From Idiomarina loihiensis (GTDB taxonomy: Bacteria > Pseudomonadota > Gammaproteobacteria > Enterobacterales > Alteromonadaceae): a stretch of DNA of 64,000 bases. Positions 7,966-18,306 of the stretch are shown one piece after another (position 1 is the first letter of the stretch; each line of letters begins with the position of its first letter). Under the pieces are notes generated by a model, which searched no databases, was not told the origin of the DNA, and saw only the letters and a program-made list of their open reading frames with translations. Both the position numbers and the translations under genes were made by a program. Location of the stretch: contig NZ_CP074112.1 of assembly GCF_024584785.1 (NCBI RefSeq), positions 2,418,001 through 2,482,000 of the forward strand, in the 5' to 3' direction.

Positions 7966-8316
7966 CTACACCTGCATGTTCATGATTTCTTTGTAAGCGC
8001 TTACTAATTTGTTTCGTACTTGTACACCCATCTCAAAAGCCAGCCCGGCTTTTTGTTTATCCACCATCACTTGGTTTAGAGACACGTTCGGGTCACCTAA
8101 CTGAAAGGCTTTGGTGTTGGCTGCGGCAGTTTGTTGCAGACTATTAATTCGTTCCAGGGATTGTTTTAATTCAGTGGCAAAACCACCCTGTGGTACTGCG
8201 CTGTTTGCAGCGCCTATTGCGTTGGCTGCCATCGAGCTCGCTGAAGGAGCTGCTGTTTCGGCTTTAAGCGCTTGCATTTGTTGCAATGCGGTTTGAATTG
8301 CGGGTACGCTCATCAT
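7966..8316 (-). CDS. fliE: flagellar hook-basal body protein FliE
   Basis: A 116-residue protein ending KAGLAFEMGVQVRNKLVSAYKEIMNMQV, with LNQVMVDKQKAG as the conserved FliE core. FliE links the MS ring (FliF) to the proximal rod and is the first rod substrate of the export apparatus. It stands alone and divergent from fliFGHIJKLMNOPQR, the arrangement seen in E. coli. Two in-frame ATGs lie at the start; the distal one is taken. Confidence 0.95.
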   Translation of the reverse strand: MMSVPAIQTALQQMQALKAETAAPSASSMAANAIGAANSAVPQGGFATELKQSLERINSLQQTAAANTKAFQLGDPNVSLNQVMVDKQKAGLAFEMGVQVRNKLVSAYKEIMNMQV

Positions 8317-8461
8317 TGTCCTTGGTGCTAGTTAGGCCATTTTTATGCATGCCACTATACCCAGTTGAATCGCTAGTGAAGCAAACAATAAGCCTTAAAA
8401 AAGTGCCTTTATTGCCCCTTTGAGTTGCCACTACCTGCGCATAATGTGCACTAGATAAATC

Positions 8462-8476
8462 CGTCTACCCTAGACG
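8462..8476. promoter_or_regulatory. perfect inverted repeat upstream of fliF
   Basis: CGTCTA-CCC-TAGACG is a perfect 6-bp inverted repeat in the fliE/fliF intergenic region, 43 bp before the fliF ATG. It could be an operator or a small hairpin in the fliF leader; its function is not known. No convincing sigma54 or sigma28 element was found in the gap. Confidence 0.35.
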
Positions 8477-8519
8477 ACATTTCCGTCATTTGATTAACCG
8501 AATTGAGACCCAAGGCCCC

Positions 8520-10274
8520 ATGGAAGCATCTGCAACAGTGACCCAAGCCGGTACCGCTAGTAATAGCCCAGACTGGCTGGCCAAGTTAAAACAAACCGGT
8601 ATGGTGCCATTATTGATTGGCGGAGCTGCATTCATCGGCTTGGTTTTTGCCCTAGTGATGTGGGCTAGTGCGCCTGAATATCGCGTGCTTTATAGCAATT
8701 TAAGCGAAGCTGATGGTGGCCGTATTGTGACTCAACTGGACACCATGCAAGTGCCCTATCAGCTAAACGGCAATGGGACTATTTTGGTGCCTAGTAACGA
8801 TGTGCATAAGCTGCGTTTACAAATGGCTGAGCAAGGTTTACCGCAAGGGGGCAATGCTGGTTTCTCACTCATGGACAACCAAGCCTTTGGGATCAGTCAG
8901 TTTGCCGAGCAAGTTAATTTTCAGCGTGCCTTAGAAGGCGAACTAGCCAGCTCCATGGAATCTCTCGGCCCTGTACTCAAAGCACGAGTGCATTTAGCCA
9001 TGGCTAAAGCCTCCGTGTTTGTCCGTGAACGTGAGCCAGCCAAAGCCTCGGTTATTCTTACCTTGCATCCTGGCCGCAAGCTTGGCGATGGACAGGTACA
9101 AGCGATTATCCACATGGTTTCAAGCAGTGTTCCCGAGTTAGCACCGGAACAGGTTACTGTGGTGGACCAATACGGCTCCTTATTGTCGAACAGCAATCAA
9201 GAAGACGCTCAAATCGGTTCTAAATTAGAGTACATCCATCAGTTAGAGCGCTCCTATCAAGAACGTATCGAAAATATTTTGAGCCCGATCCTTGGCCGCG
9301 ATAATATCCAAGCCCAAGTTGTTGCTGAAGTCGATTTTGCCAAGCGTGAAGCGACCGCCGAGCGTTATAGCCCCAATCAAACGCCCGAAACTGCGGCTAT
9401 CCGTAGTATTCAACGCAATCTCAGTATGCAGGGCAATGGCCAGGGCGCTAGCGGCGTTCCCGGAGCATTGAGCAATACGCCTCCTGGTGTAGCTGCATCA
9501 CCGATCGAGTCGATCACCAATGCCGATGAAGCCACGGCTGCCGACAACACCAATCCACAACAAATTCAGCAAGATCAAGTGGTTAATTACGAAGTTGACC
9601 GTACCGTTGAACACGTTGACCACCAGCGCGGCCAACTGCAACGACTAAGCGTGGCCGTGGTTATCAATCATCGCAGTGTGTTAGACGAAGAAGGCGTGCC
9701 GCAATTAGTTCCACGCAGTGAAGAAGAGCTTGATTACATTAATCGGCTGGTACGCCAGGCTATGGGCTTTTCAGAAGTCCGTGGCGATCAGCTCGAAGTG
9801 GTGAATAGCGTGTTTGTACGACAACGCACCACCGACGAACAGCTGCCTTGGTACGAGCAACCGTCAATGGTTGATTTTATCAAGCAGCTAGCTCGGTACG
9901 TTGTTGCTGGTATCGGCGTGTTATTACTGTATTTGCTGATTCTACGGCCGTTGTTAAAACGCTATACACCAGCTCCTACAGTAACTGAGCCCGTTGAAAC
10001 TCGTGACCGTCTACGCGCAGTGGTCGGCGACGATGATGATGCCGTTGCTGCAAATGGCAGCAGTCGCAGTCGTCGAGCGGGCGGCGGTTACGCTGATGAC
10101 GATGAGCTTGAAGTGGATGACAATACCCCTAGCGATCCTTTCCATTGGCCGAAACAGCAACGTAATGCTAGCTATATTCAAGCCTTAGCGAAGGCGAAAG
10201 AAGCAGCACAAAGTAACCCACGCCAAGTAGCTCGTATTTTACAAAATTGGATGAACGAAGATGACCACGTCTAA
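8520..10274 (+). CDS. fliF: flagellar MS-ring protein FliF
   Basis: FliF forms the membrane-supramembrane ring that houses the export gate and carries FliG. The protein (584 residues from the ATG at 8520; the frame is open from a TTG at 8490) has an N-terminal membrane segment, the YscJ/FliF ring-building domain (YRVLYSNLSEADGGRIV), a Gly/Asn-rich periplasmic region, a second membrane segment (YVVAGIGVLLLYLLILRPLL) and a C-terminal FliG-binding tail rich in acidic residues. It is first in an eleven-gene operon and overlaps fliG by 14 bp. Confidence 0.96.
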   Translation: MEASATVTQAGTASNSPDWLAKLKQTGMVPLLIGGAAFIGLVFALVMWASAPEYRVLYSNLSEADGGRIVTQLDTMQVPYQLNGNGTILVPSNDVHKLRLQMAEQGLPQGGNAGFSLMDNQAFGISQFAEQVNFQRALEGELASSMESLGPVLKARVHLAMAKASVFVREREPAKASVILTLHPGRKLGDGQVQAIIHMVSSSVPELAPEQVTVVDQYGSLLSNSNQEDAQIGSKLEYIHQLERSYQERIENILSPILGRDNIQAQVVAEVDFAKREATAERYSPNQTPETAAIRSIQRNLSMQGNGQGASGVPGALSNTPPGVAASPIESITNADEATAADNTNPQQIQQDQVVNYEVDRTVEHVDHQRGQLQRLSVAVVINHRSVLDEEGVPQLVPRSEEELDYINRLVRQAMGFSEVRGDQLEVVNSVFVRQRTTDEQLPWYEQPSMVDFIKQLARYVVAGIGVLLLYLLILRPLLKRYTPAPTVTEPVETRDRLRAVVGDDDDAVAANGSSRSRRAGGGYADDDELEVDDNTPSDPFHWPKQQRNASYIQALAKAKEAAQSNPRQVARILQNWMNEDDHV

Positions 10275-11307
10275 CCCAACGAGCACGACGCCGGCTAACA
10301 ATGGCGTCAAAGCAGGCAAAGAAACCACCGGGCTACGGCGGGCTGCTTTGCTGCTATTGATGATTGAAGAAGAATCTGCTGCAGAAGTCTTTAAACATTT
10401 CGCGCCTAACCAAATACAAAAAATCAGTAAGGAAATGACGCGCCTTGATGACGTATCCCATACCGAAATCAAAGCCGCGTTGGAGCTTTTCCATCAGCAT
10501 CTAGCTGACACCCCATCGCTAGATAAATACGACGATTACGTACGCTCTGTATTAACTAAGGCGCTTGGTACCGACCGTGCCAACTCACTGATTGAAGACG
10601 TGCTTGAGCACAAAGTAGGTGGCATTGGTATTGACGCATTAAACATGATGGACGTACCAGAAGTTGCTGAAATGATTAAAGATGAGCATCCGCAAATCAT
10701 TGCCACCATCTTAATCCACCTGGATCGTGCCCAAGCGGCAAAAGTACTAGAATTATTTGATGAGCGCCTACGCAACGACGTGGTGCTGCGAGTTGCCACC
10801 TTTACCGGGGTGCAGCCAGCGGCTTTACAAGAGCTGACCGAGGTGCTTGGCGGTATGTTAGATGGCCAATCGCTCAAGCGCAGCAAAATGGGCGGAGTGC
10901 GAACGGCTGCAGAGATACTCAACTTACTTTCTGCAGGCCAAGAAGATACTGCATTGGAAAATATTCGCGCCTACAACGACGAGTTGGCACAAAAGATTGT
11001 CGACGAAATGTTCTTGTTCGAAAACTTATTGGACTTGGACGACCGCAGTATCCAAGTACTCTTGCGTCAGGTAGAAACCTCATCGTTGGTGATTGCTCTC
11101 AAGGGCGCACCCGACGAATTGGTGGAGAAATTCCTACGCAATATGTCCCAGCGTGCGGCACAGCTTATTCGTGAAGAAATGGAGACTCGTGGACCGATCC
11201 GAGTATCGCAAGTGGAAGGCGAACAAAAAGCTATTCTGCAGGTGGTTCGTCGCTTGGCCGATGCTGGTGAAATTGTCTTGAGTAGCGGTGACGATGCCTA
11301 CGTTTAA
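10261..11307 (+). CDS. fliG: flagellar motor switch protein FliG
   Basis: A 348-residue C-ring protein linking FliF to FliM/FliN and to the stator. Visible marks are RAALLLLMIEEESAAEVFKH near the N-terminus, the middle-domain DEHPQIIATILIHL with the EHPQ motif, and a C-terminal domain with the charged torque helix (DDRSIQVLLRQVE). It overlaps fliF upstream and fliH downstream. Confidence 0.97.
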   Translation: MTTSNPTSTTPANNGVKAGKETTGLRRAALLLLMIEEESAAEVFKHFAPNQIQKISKEMTRLDDVSHTEIKAALELFHQHLADTPSLDKYDDYVRSVLTKALGTDRANSLIEDVLEHKVGGIGIDALNMMDVPEVAEMIKDEHPQIIATILIHLDRAQAAKVLELFDERLRNDVVLRVATFTGVQPAALQELTEVLGGMLDGQSLKRSKMGGVRTAAEILNLLSAGQEDTALENIRAYNDELAQKIVDEMFLFENLLDLDDRSIQVLLRQVETSSLVIALKGAPDELVEKFLRNMSQRAAQLIREEMETRGPIRVSQVEGEQKAILQVVRRLADAGEIVLSSGDDAYV

Positions 11308-12034
11308 GCCTTTTTTTACTGAACCAAGCTCTACCAATAGCAACTCTGAGCAAGAGTGGCAAAGCTGGAACATGCGTTCGTTAAATCAGCCGGCGCCGTC
11401 CAAACCACCAACACCCGCCGACAATGCTCAGGTTAAAACGGCCGAGTTTGCCCAGCAAAGCGAACTTAAGAAGTTACAAGAGCAAGCGCGTACCGAGGCC
11501 GCTGAACAAGGCCATGTCGAGGGGCATAAGGCAGGTTACGACGCAGGTTACGACGCAGGTTACGCTGAGGGCCTAGCGGCGGGTAAAGCGGCCGCAGAAG
11601 AAGCCGCAAAAGCCGAACTAGCACAAGCTTTAGCGCCATTAGCAGACTTATTAAAAAGTGCCGACAGCGCTATCAATAGCATGAGCGAGCAGTTAGCTGA
11701 TAGCTTACTGCAATTGGCCATGACGGTAGGAAAACAACTTGCCGGTGAAGCCTTGGCGGCGAATCCTGAGCAAATCATTGCGCTTATCCGCGATATCATT
11801 CATGAAGACCCGCTGCTGGGTGAGCGTCCCACGCTAGTTCTGCATCCACAAGATCTGGCGCTCGTGGAACAGCATATGCAAGATGAGCTCGCCAGTTTAC
11901 GCTGGAAATTAAGAACCGATGAGCGATTAGAGCGCGGCGGCTGTAAGTTACTCACCTCTCAAGGTGAATTAGACGCAACCATCGAAACCCGCTGGCAACG
12001 TATGCTACAGCAAGTACGAGGGCGGCATGCCTAA
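11294..12034 (+). CDS. fliH: flagellar assembly protein FliH (export ATPase regulator)
   Basis: A 246-residue protein from the ATG at 11294 (a GTG at 11288 is the alternative), overlapping fliG. FliH binds FliI and tethers it to the C ring. The FliH GxxxG-type segment is encoded by a 12-bp tandem repeat (GGTTACGACGCA units at about 11533-11565, giving [14 protein letters not shown]), followed by an Ala/Glu-rich helix and a C-terminal domain with [12 protein letters not shown]. The N-terminal third is Pro/Gln-rich and probably disordered. Confidence 0.92.
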   Translation: MPTFKPFFTEPSSTNSNSEQEWQSWNMRSLNQPAPSKPPTPADNAQVKTAEFAQQSELKKLQEQARTEAAEQGHVEGHKAGYDAGYDAGYAEGLAAGKAAAEEAAKAELAQALAPLADLLKSADSAINSMSEQLADSLLQLAMTVGKQLAGEALAANPEQIIALIRDIIHEDPLLGERPTLVLHPQDLALVEQHMQDELASLRWKLRTDERLERGGCKLLTSQGELDATIETRWQRMLQQVRGRHA

Positions 12035-13385
12035 TTCGGCCCGCCTATTGCCCCTCTGGCAACAAACGCTTACCAGCGTGCAGCAGCAGCTTAACGAACA
12101 GCCGCGATGGTTTATGTGCGGCCGCTTGGTGCGGGCCACCGGCATGGTACTTGAGGCTGTGGGCTTACGAGTGCCGGTTGGCAGCCATTGCTGTATTGAA
12201 GCCAATGCCAACAGCATTACTGCTGAAGTGGTTGGTTTTGCAGGTGATATTACTTATTTAATGCCACTCAACAACGTGCAAGGATTAGTGCCAGGCGCAC
12301 GCGTGGTGCCTTTTACCGACAACGACCAAAGCGGTCAGCGCTTTCCTCTGGGCCCTGCGTTATTAGGACGGGTGTTAGATGGTTTAGGGCGGCCTTTAGA
12401 TAATCGGCCATTGCCTAAACACACAGAATTTGGCGGCCTTACTAGTGCTCCTATCAACCCCATGCAACGTGCCCCTATCGATACTCCTATCGATGTTGGT
12501 ATTCGTGCTATCAATGGCTTACTGACCGTTGGTCGCGGCCAACGCATGGGCCTATTTGCCGGCTCTGGTGTGGGTAAATCTGTTTTGCTTGGCATGATGG
12601 CGCGCTTTACCAAAGCCGACGTGATTGTGGTGGGTTTAATTGGTGAGCGTGGTCGTGAGGTCCAAGAGTTTATTGATCATATTCTTGGGCCACAAGGGAT
12701 GGCCAGGTCCGTGGTGGTAGCTGCACCCGCAGATTCATCGCCGTTACAACGCCTTCAAGGCGCTACCTATGCTACCCGCTTAGCCGAAGACTTTCGCGAT
12801 CGCGGCCAACATGTGTTGTTGATTATGGATTCTCTTACTCGATATGCCATGGCGCAACGTGAAATCGCCTTAGCTATTGGCGAGCCCCCAGCTACTAAAG
12901 GGTATCCACCAAGTGTCTTCGCTAAATTACCTAGCTTAGTTGAACGCGCCGGTAATGGTACCCGTGGTGGCGGCTCTATCACTGCATTTTATACGGTGTT
13001 AACTGAAGGCGATGACCAACAAGATCCGATCGCTGATAGCACCCGCGCCATTCTCGATGGCCACATTGTTTTATCACGTGAATTAGCTGAGAGTGGACAC
13101 TACCCGGCCATTGATATTGAGGCCTCTATCAGTCGCGTTATGCCTAGCATTACCGCGCCTAATCAGTTGCAAAGTGCGCAACGCTTGAAAAAACTATTCT
13201 CGGTCTATCAACGCAATCGCGATCTTATTAGTGTGGGTGCTTACAGCCCGGGCCACGACCCCCTCTTAGATCAGGCGGTGCAAAAACAACCGCAAATCGA
13301 GCGCTTCTTACAACAGCAAATGCACGAACAAGCACCTTTTGAGGCCGCTTTTAAAGGCTTAACCTCGCTAGTAGGAGGGGCATAA
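12027..13385 (+). CDS. fliI: flagellum-specific ATP synthase FliI
   Basis: A 452-residue type III export ATPase. Walker A is GSGVGKS, followed by [14 protein letters not shown], Walker B in [18 protein letters not shown] and the [14 protein letters not shown] segment, all characteristic of FliI rather than F1 subunits. It hydrolyses ATP to unfold and dock export substrates at the gate. The start overlaps fliH by 8 bp and the end overlaps fliJ by one base. Confidence 0.97.
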   Translation: MPNSARLLPLWQQTLTSVQQQLNEQPRWFMCGRLVRATGMVLEAVGLRVPVGSHCCIEANANSITAEVVGFAGDITYLMPLNNVQGLVPGARVVPFTDNDQSGQRFPLGPALLGRVLDGLGRPLDNRPLPKHTEFGGLTSAPINPMQRAPIDTPIDVGIRAINGLLTVGRGQRMGLFAGSGVGKSVLLGMMARFTKADVIVVGLIGERGREVQEFIDHILGPQGMARSVVVAAPADSSPLQRLQGATYATRLAEDFRDRGQHVLLIMDSLTRYAMAQREIALAIGEPPATKGYPPSVFAKLPSLVERAGNGTRGGGSITAFYTVLTEGDDQQDPIADSTRAILDGHIVLSRELAESGHYPAIDIEASISRVMPSITAPNQLQSAQRLKKLFSVYQRNRDLISVGAYSPGHDPLLDQAVQKQPQIERFLQQQMHEQAPFEAAFKGLTSLVGGA

Positions 13386-13834
13386 TGAATTCTACCGCAT
13401 TGTCTTTGTTAACCGAGCGTGCTGAACAAGCTCGGACCGAGGCAGCTGTGTTGCTCGCCTCTGAGCGGCAGAACAAAGTAAAGATTTCGCAGCAGTTACA
13501 GGTGTTGCAGCAATATCGCAATGAATATGCGGCACAGTTGCAACAGCAATTGCAGGCGGGCTTGCCAAGCGTGATGGTAACCACTTACCGGCGTTTTTTA
13601 AGTAGTTTAGATCAAGCCATCACGCAGGCTCAGCAAGCGTTGGTACAACAGCAACAAAAAGTAGCTCACAGTACCAAGCATTGGCAGCAGCAACAGCAGC
13701 AGTTGCAGTCTTATCAAACCCTAGCACAACGGCAGCAGGATAAGGCGCAGCAACAACAAAATAAACGCGAGCAAAAGCTGGCTGACGAACTATCCATCGC
13801 GATGTACGTACGTCAGCAACAGGCGCTTAAATAA
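13385..13834 (+). CDS. fliJ: flagellar export protein FliJ
   Basis: A 149-residue coiled-coil protein, very Gln-rich in its second half (HWQQQQQQLQSYQTLAQRQQ). FliJ links the ATPase ring to the FlhA gate and escorts chaperones. Assignment rests on coiled-coil character, size and position between fliI and fliK; the family itself is weakly conserved. It shares a base with fliI (TAATG). Confidence 0.88.
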   Translation: MNSTALSLLTERAEQARTEAAVLLASERQNKVKISQQLQVLQQYRNEYAAQLQQQLQAGLPSVMVTTYRRFLSSLDQAITQAQQALVQQQQKVAHSTKHWQQQQQQLQSYQTLAQRQQDKAQQQQNKREQKLADELSIAMYVRQQQALK

Positions 13835-13844
13835 GGGAACGGCC

Positions 13845-15137
13845 ATGGTACAAATATCTTCGGTTATCGCAGCAGTGCCTGTTAGCCCTCGTACTACCGG
13901 CACTAAAGATGCCAGTGGTACTGAGCTAGGCAGCACTGGCGCCGACAGTGGTTTTGCTGGGCTTTTCGCTGCTTTACAGTTGCCGGCCCAAACTGCCACC
14001 AGCAAGAACCCAGATCTAACGCAACAGGTGGCCCGCTCTGGCAGCCAATTACCGCAATTTTCAGCGCCGGCCTTTCTGGCAAACCTTGGTGTTGCAGCTG
14101 ACCTGGCAACGGGGAATCCATCAGGTGCACCTGCTGCGACTCTGTTCGCGCAGACCCTGGCTGCGAACGAAGGCGGGACCGCTGCGCTAGCACTCGCCTC
14201 TGCGGCTGCTCACACTAACTCATTATCGCCAGCGGTTCTGGTTGGTACCCAACAGGCTACGAATATCGCAGCAAGCCATGTTGCAAATCATGTCGCAAGC
14301 AAGACTGCCAAACCTAATCAGGTGTCGGGAGCTTTAACAGCTGCTAGCGCGACTGCGAGTGATTTAGCAGGGGCTAAGCCAACACTATCAGCACCCCTCT
14401 CCGCAACCCATGCGGCAGCCACAACCGAAGCGCCCCATTCTAGCGTTGCTAACTCTGTGGCAGCAGCGTTAGCTAGCCAAAGCAATCAAGCACTAGCACC
14501 TGCGGATAACGCCTCACCACAACTGGCTACGGGCACACTTGCCAGCACTGCGGCTCCTGCGGCAGCAGGCTCGACCCTGACAGCACCTGCTATTCAAGTG
14601 ATGTTAACCGATGCGAGTAACTTATCGAGCGCAAGCACCAGCAGTGCCCAGCTAACTGCATCGGTAGGTTCTCAAGCTTGGGCTAACCAGTTAAGCCAAT
14701 CAATGGTGCAGATGGTGATGCACAACGGCCAACAGATGACGCTAAAGCTTCATCCCGCAGAGCTTGGTCCGCTACAGATGCAACTGCAATTGGATGAACG
14801 CAATCAAGCACAGCTGGCCATCCTCACTCACAGCGGTGCTGTGCGTGCAGCGTTAGAGCAAGCCTTGCCACAGCTACGAGATACTTTGGCAAATCAGGGA
14901 ATTCAGTTACAGGGCTCGCAAGTAAGCGAGCAATCTAACCACGCTAGTACCGCACAGCAATTTGCTGGTTCCGGCCAGTCTGCAGCTGGCTTTGCGCAAC
15001 AAGATCGTGACCAGGGGCGAAATAACTCGCAAATTAACCCTGCAGAAATCGCCACTGCGGCCGAAAATACTGACAGAGAAGCAAATTCTCGGCATACTGC
15101 TGCGTCTGCTTCAGGCGCAGTTGATACTTACGCCTAA
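13845..15137 (+). CDS. fliK: flagellar hook-length control protein FliK
   Basis: A 430-residue protein with a long Ala/Ser/Thr-rich, low-complexity N-terminal ruler part (about residues 1-270) and a C-terminal Flg_hook domain around residues 280-370, with LKLHPAELGPLQMQL and HSGAVRAALEQALPQLRD. FliK measures the hook and switches the export specificity of FlhB. A second FliK-like gene is cut by the left window edge. The C-terminal tail is Gln/Asn-rich. It starts 10 bp after fliJ. Confidence 0.92.
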   Translation: MVQISSVIAAVPVSPRTTGTKDASGTELGSTGADSGFAGLFAALQLPAQTATSKNPDLTQQVARSGSQLPQFSAPAFLANLGVAADLATGNPSGAPAATLFAQTLAANEGGTAALALASAAAHTNSLSPAVLVGTQQATNIAASHVANHVASKTAKPNQVSGALTAASATASDLAGAKPTLSAPLSATHAAATTEAPHSSVANSVAAALASQSNQALAPADNASPQLATGTLASTAAPAAAGSTLTAPAIQVMLTDASNLSSASTSSAQLTASVGSQAWANQLSQSMVQMVMHNGQQMTLKLHPAELGPLQMQLQLDERNQAQLAILTHSGAVRAALEQALPQLRDTLANQGIQLQGSQVSEQSNHASTAQQFAGSGQSAAGFAQQDRDQGRNNSQINPAEIATAAENTDREANSRHTAASASGAVDTYA

Positions 15138-15173
15138 GCAAGCAGCTAATGGATGATAGAAAAGGTAGATAAC

Positions 15174-15665
15174 ATGGCGCGAAAAAATGACGCTCAGTCG
15201 GCTACGGCGGGACAGAGCTCTCCAATCATGATGGTCTTGCAAGTGCTCCTCATTGGGGTAATGGCGCTTAATACGTATTTGCTTTGGGATACTCGAAACA
15301 TCGCCGCAACGGCTTCTGTCGCCGGAGGGCATGTAGAACCAGAAGCAATCGAGCCAGTATTTTTAAATATTGCGCCGTTTACGGTGAACTTAGCCAGCGA
15401 TCAGTATGGTCCGCGCTTGCTCTATGCCGGATTAACGCTAGAGTTACCTAGTGAGAAAATGAAAGAATTGCTCACTAAAAACATGCCGCAAGTACGCAAC
15501 CGCTTACTGGTCTTATTATCAGGTCAGCAAGCAGAACAGATTGCTAAATCTGAAGGCAAAAAAACCCTGGCTAGCAACATAGCCAAGGCTTTGAGCGAGC
15601 CTTACTCGGGCGATGAAGAAATTCTCATCAACGATGTTTTGTTCACAGAATTTATTGTTCAATAA
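15174..15665 (+). CDS. fliL: flagellar basal body-associated protein FliL
   Basis: A 163-residue inner-membrane protein: one membrane segment (MMVLQVLLIGVMALNTYLLW) followed by a periplasmic domain with FLNIAPFTVNLAS and the C-terminal LINDVLFTEFIVQ typical of FliL, which rings and stabilises the stator. AAGGTAG sits about eight bases before the ATG at 15174; an upstream ATG at 15153 has no such site. It is followed nine bases later by fliM. Confidence 0.94.
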   Translation: MARKNDAQSATAGQSSPIMMVLQVLLIGVMALNTYLLWDTRNIAATASVAGGHVEPEAIEPVFLNIAPFTVNLASDQYGPRLLYAGLTLELPSEKMKELLTKNMPQVRNRLLVLLSGQQAEQIAKSEGKKTLASNIAKALSEPYSGDEEILINDVLFTEFIVQ

Positions 15666-15674
15666 GAAGAAGTT

Positions 15675-16790
15675 ATGAGTAGCGGACACCACCTGTCACA
15701 AGAAGAGCTTGATGCTCTTATCAGTGCTATAGAACCAGAAGCGGAAGTTGCCGACGAGATCGGCTCTACCGCTACTGACCATGTGTCCGCAAGTACCGCT
15801 AAAAGTGCGCAGCCGCAGCGCAAGAAGGTCAAGCAGCAGCCTTTCGACCCGGGGTCACAGGCTCGTATTGTGCGCGAGCGCTTGCATACCTTAGAAGTTA
15901 TCAATGAGCGTTTTGCCCGGCAATTTCGCATGAACTTGTTTAACTTGTTGCGCCGTAACGCAGATATCACGGTGGATTCTGTGCGCTATCAGCGCTTCAG
16001 TGATTTTGCTGATGCGACCCCGTCACCGGCTAACCTCAATATCATCTCGATGAAACCGCTGCGCGGCAGTGCCTTGGTGGTGTTTCCCCATGCCTTGGTA
16101 AGTATTATTGTCGAAAACTTGTTTGGTGGTGATGGTCGGTTTATGACGCGCAACGAAGCGCGAGAATTTACCGCCACCGAACAGCGAATCATCAATCGAG
16201 TCTTGAATTTAGCTATCGACGCCTATCAAGAATCGTGGCGTGCTGTGCATCCGTTAGAAATCAGCTTCATTCGCTCAGAAGTACAACCTAAGTTCGCCGC
16301 CATCACCAGTTCACCCAGCGAAATTGTGGTGACCACGACGTTCCGTTTAGAAGTCGGGCATTTAGAAAGCACCTTTAAAATCTGTATGCCGTATGCCATG
16401 GTCGAGCCACTGCGCGACAAGCTAAGTAACCTTCGCGCGGACATTGGTGGTAATTCAAACGACAAAGCTTGGCGCCAACGCATCACTCATGAACTACAAT
16501 CGTCTAGTGTTGAAGTCATCGCCGACTTTGTCGAAATTCCCTTGCGCTTACCCCAAGTAATGTCATTGAAGCCAGGCGATATTTTACCCATTGAGCTACC
16601 GGCCACTGTGATGGCTACGGTTAACTCATTGCCTATCATGGAATGTGAATTTGGTACCATTGATGAACATAGAGCGCTGAAAGTGAAGCAAATGCTAGAT
16701 AATCACCGCTTCCCTCAATCTATTCTGCGAGATAGCCGCAAAGGTGTATTCACACCACTGCGCGCCAAGGAGTCATCTGATGACGAATAA
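15675..16790 (+). CDS. fliM: flagellar motor switch protein FliM
   Basis: A 371-residue C-ring protein. The N-terminal LSQEELDALISAIE is the CheY-P binding helix, separated by a linker (residues about 20-60) from the CheC-like middle domain with FVVFPHALVSIIVENLFGG-like sequence, and a C-terminal SpoA domain that pairs with FliN. Presence of the CheY helix shows that this flagellum can be chemotactically switched, although no che genes are in the window. It is slightly longer than the E. coli protein because of the linker. Confidence 0.96.
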   Translation: MSSGHHLSQEELDALISAIEPEAEVADEIGSTATDHVSASTAKSAQPQRKKVKQQPFDPGSQARIVRERLHTLEVINERFARQFRMNLFNLLRRNADITVDSVRYQRFSDFADATPSPANLNIISMKPLRGSALVVFPHALVSIIVENLFGGDGRFMTRNEAREFTATEQRIINRVLNLAIDAYQESWRAVHPLEISFIRSEVQPKFAAITSSPSEIVVTTTFRLEVGHLESTFKICMPYAMVEPLRDKLSNLRADIGGNSNDKAWRQRITHELQSSSVEVIADFVEIPLRLPQVMSLKPGDILPIELPATVMATVNSLPIMECEFGTIDEHRALKVKQMLDNHRFPQSILRDSRKGVFTPLRAKESSDDE

Positions 16791-17181
16791 AGACGATTCG
16801 TTTAACAACGAACAAGACCCATGGGCTGATGCCCTAGACGAAGAGCAAGCCAGTGCGGCGAGTGATAATGCCGGCGTATTTAAACCACTGGATAGTAGTG
16901 CAGCTGCCAGTTCAGCCATGAACGAGCTCGACATCATTATGGATATTCCAGTCAAGCTAAGCGTAGAGCTTGGGCGCACCCGGATCACCATCAAACAGTT
17001 GCTAGAATTAGCCCAAGGCTCAGTGGTAGAGCTAGATGGTCTTGCTGGCGAACCGATGGATATTCTGATCAACGGCTACTTAATCGCACAAGGCGAAGTG
17101 GTCGTGTTAGACGATAAATACGGTATCCGAATTACCGAAATCGTCACGCCGTCTGAGCGCGTGCAAAAATTGAATCGTTAA
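16780..17181 (+). CDS. fliN: flagellar motor switch protein FliN
   Basis: A 133-residue protein with an acidic N-terminal tail and a C-terminal SpoA domain: MDIPVKLSVELGRTRITIKQ and LINGYLIAQGEVVVLDDKYGIRITEI. FliN forms the base of the C ring and the docking site for FliH. The ATG at 16780 overlaps the end of fliM by 11 bp; the open frame extends upstream only within fliM. Confidence 0.96.
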   Translation: MTNKDDSFNNEQDPWADALDEEQASAASDNAGVFKPLDSSAAASSAMNELDIIMDIPVKLSVELGRTRITIKQLLELAQGSVVELDGLAGEPMDILINGYLIAQGEVVVLDDKYGIRITEIVTPSERVQKLNR

Positions 17182-17185
17182 GCGT

Positions 17186-17554
17186 ATGCAAAGTACCGAC
17201 GCACCCGAATTAGCCACCGGTATGGCCCTCTTAGGCCAGGTAACCCTGATTTTGTTATTTATTATTGCGGTGATCTTGGTGTGTGCTTGGGTGTTTCGTA
17301 AGCTGTCAGGTAAAAGTGTTGGCCAACCAGGCTTAATGCAGGTGGTTGGTAGTTTGGCTATCGGTCAACGCGAACGTGTTGTCATTGTCGCTGTAAAAGA
17401 CACTTGGTTGGTGCTTGGTGTTACCAACAACGGCATCAATAAATTACACGAAATGCCAGCGCAGGCTCTTCCTGCAACTCAACTAAGCAGCTTTGCCGCT
17501 CGTTTTCAGGCTGCCAATTCTCGCGTTGCTAACCCCACCAAGGATAACGACTGA
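17186..17554 (+). CDS. fliO: flagellar biosynthetic protein FliO
   Basis: A 122-residue protein with one N-terminal membrane segment (about residues 15-36) and a cytoplasmic domain with [26 protein letters not shown], the FliO/FliZ signature. FliO assists assembly of the FliP ring of the export gate. The stop overlaps the fliP start by one base. Confidence 0.93.
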   Translation: MQSTDAPELATGMALLGQVTLILLFIIAVILVCAWVFRKLSGKSVGQPGLMQVVGSLAIGQRERVVIVAVKDTWLVLGVTNNGINKLHEMPAQALPATQLSSFAARFQAANSRVANPTKDND

Positions 17555-18297
17555 TGCGTTGGTGGGTGTTCTTAGTTGTTGCATTAGGTAGCCTGTTACT
17601 GCCGCTCGACGCCATTGCGCAGAGCATCCCAGGGGTAACTACTAGCCCAACTGAAGATGGCGGCCAACAATGGTCGCTGTCGCTGCAAACCTTACTGTTT
17701 TTAACTAGCCTTACTTTTTTACCCGCCGTACTCTTAATGATGACCTGTTTTGTGCGGCTTATTATCGTATTTGGCTTGCTGCGTACGGCGATGGGTACGC
17801 AATCAGCACCGCCTAACCAAGTGCTGCTGGGGTTAGCATTGTTTTTAACCTTTTTTATTATGCAGCCGGTGTTCAGCCAAATTTACGAACTTGCATGGCT
17901 CCCCTTTAGCCAAGATGCTATCGGATTTGAGCAATTTATCGAGTTAGCTGGCGGCCCATTACGTGAGTTTATGCTCGCACAAACGCGCGAGCCGGATTTA
18001 GCGTTATTTGCGAACTTGGCGAATGTCGGGCCCTTAGAAAGTCCTCAAGACGTGCCTTTTCACGTACTGGTGCCGAGCTTTATTACCAGCGAACTAAAAA
18101 CTGCTTTTCAAATTGGTTTTACTATTTTCATTCCCTTTTTAATCATCGATTTAGTGGTTGCCAGTGTACTGATGGCCCTAGGTATGATGATGGTCCCGCC
18201 GGCGACCATTTCGTTGCCGTTTAAGCTAATGCTGTTTGTGTTGGTTGACGGCTGGCAACTACTGATTGGCAGTTTAGCCAACAGTTTTTACCTGTAG
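17554..18297 (+). CDS. fliP: flagellar type III export gate protein FliP
   Basis: A 247-residue protein with a cleavable signal peptide ([16 protein letters not shown]) and four membrane segments. [20 protein letters not shown] and [20 protein letters not shown] are the two FliP signature blocks. FliP forms the core of the FliP5Q4R1 export gate at the centre of the MS ring. Confidence 0.97.
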   Translation: MRWWVFLVVALGSLLLPLDAIAQSIPGVTTSPTEDGGQQWSLSLQTLLFLTSLTFLPAVLLMMTCFVRLIIVFGLLRTAMGTQSAPPNQVLLGLALFLTFFIMQPVFSQIYELAWLPFSQDAIGFEQFIELAGGPLREFMLAQTREPDLALFANLANVGPLESPQDVPFHVLVPSFITSELKTAFQIGFTIFIPFLIIDLVVASVLMALGMMMVPPATISLPFKLMLFVLVDGWQLLIGSLANSFYL

Positions 18298-18306
18298 GAG
18301 CCGGCG

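Noticed and set aside
13071-13086. TATCACGTGAATTA, a partial match to the parS palindrome, inside fliI
   Set aside because: Only the central CACGTG and a few flanking bases fit, it lies in conserved coding sequence, and no second site is found nearby. ACCACGTGGT at 331-340 was rejected for the same reason.
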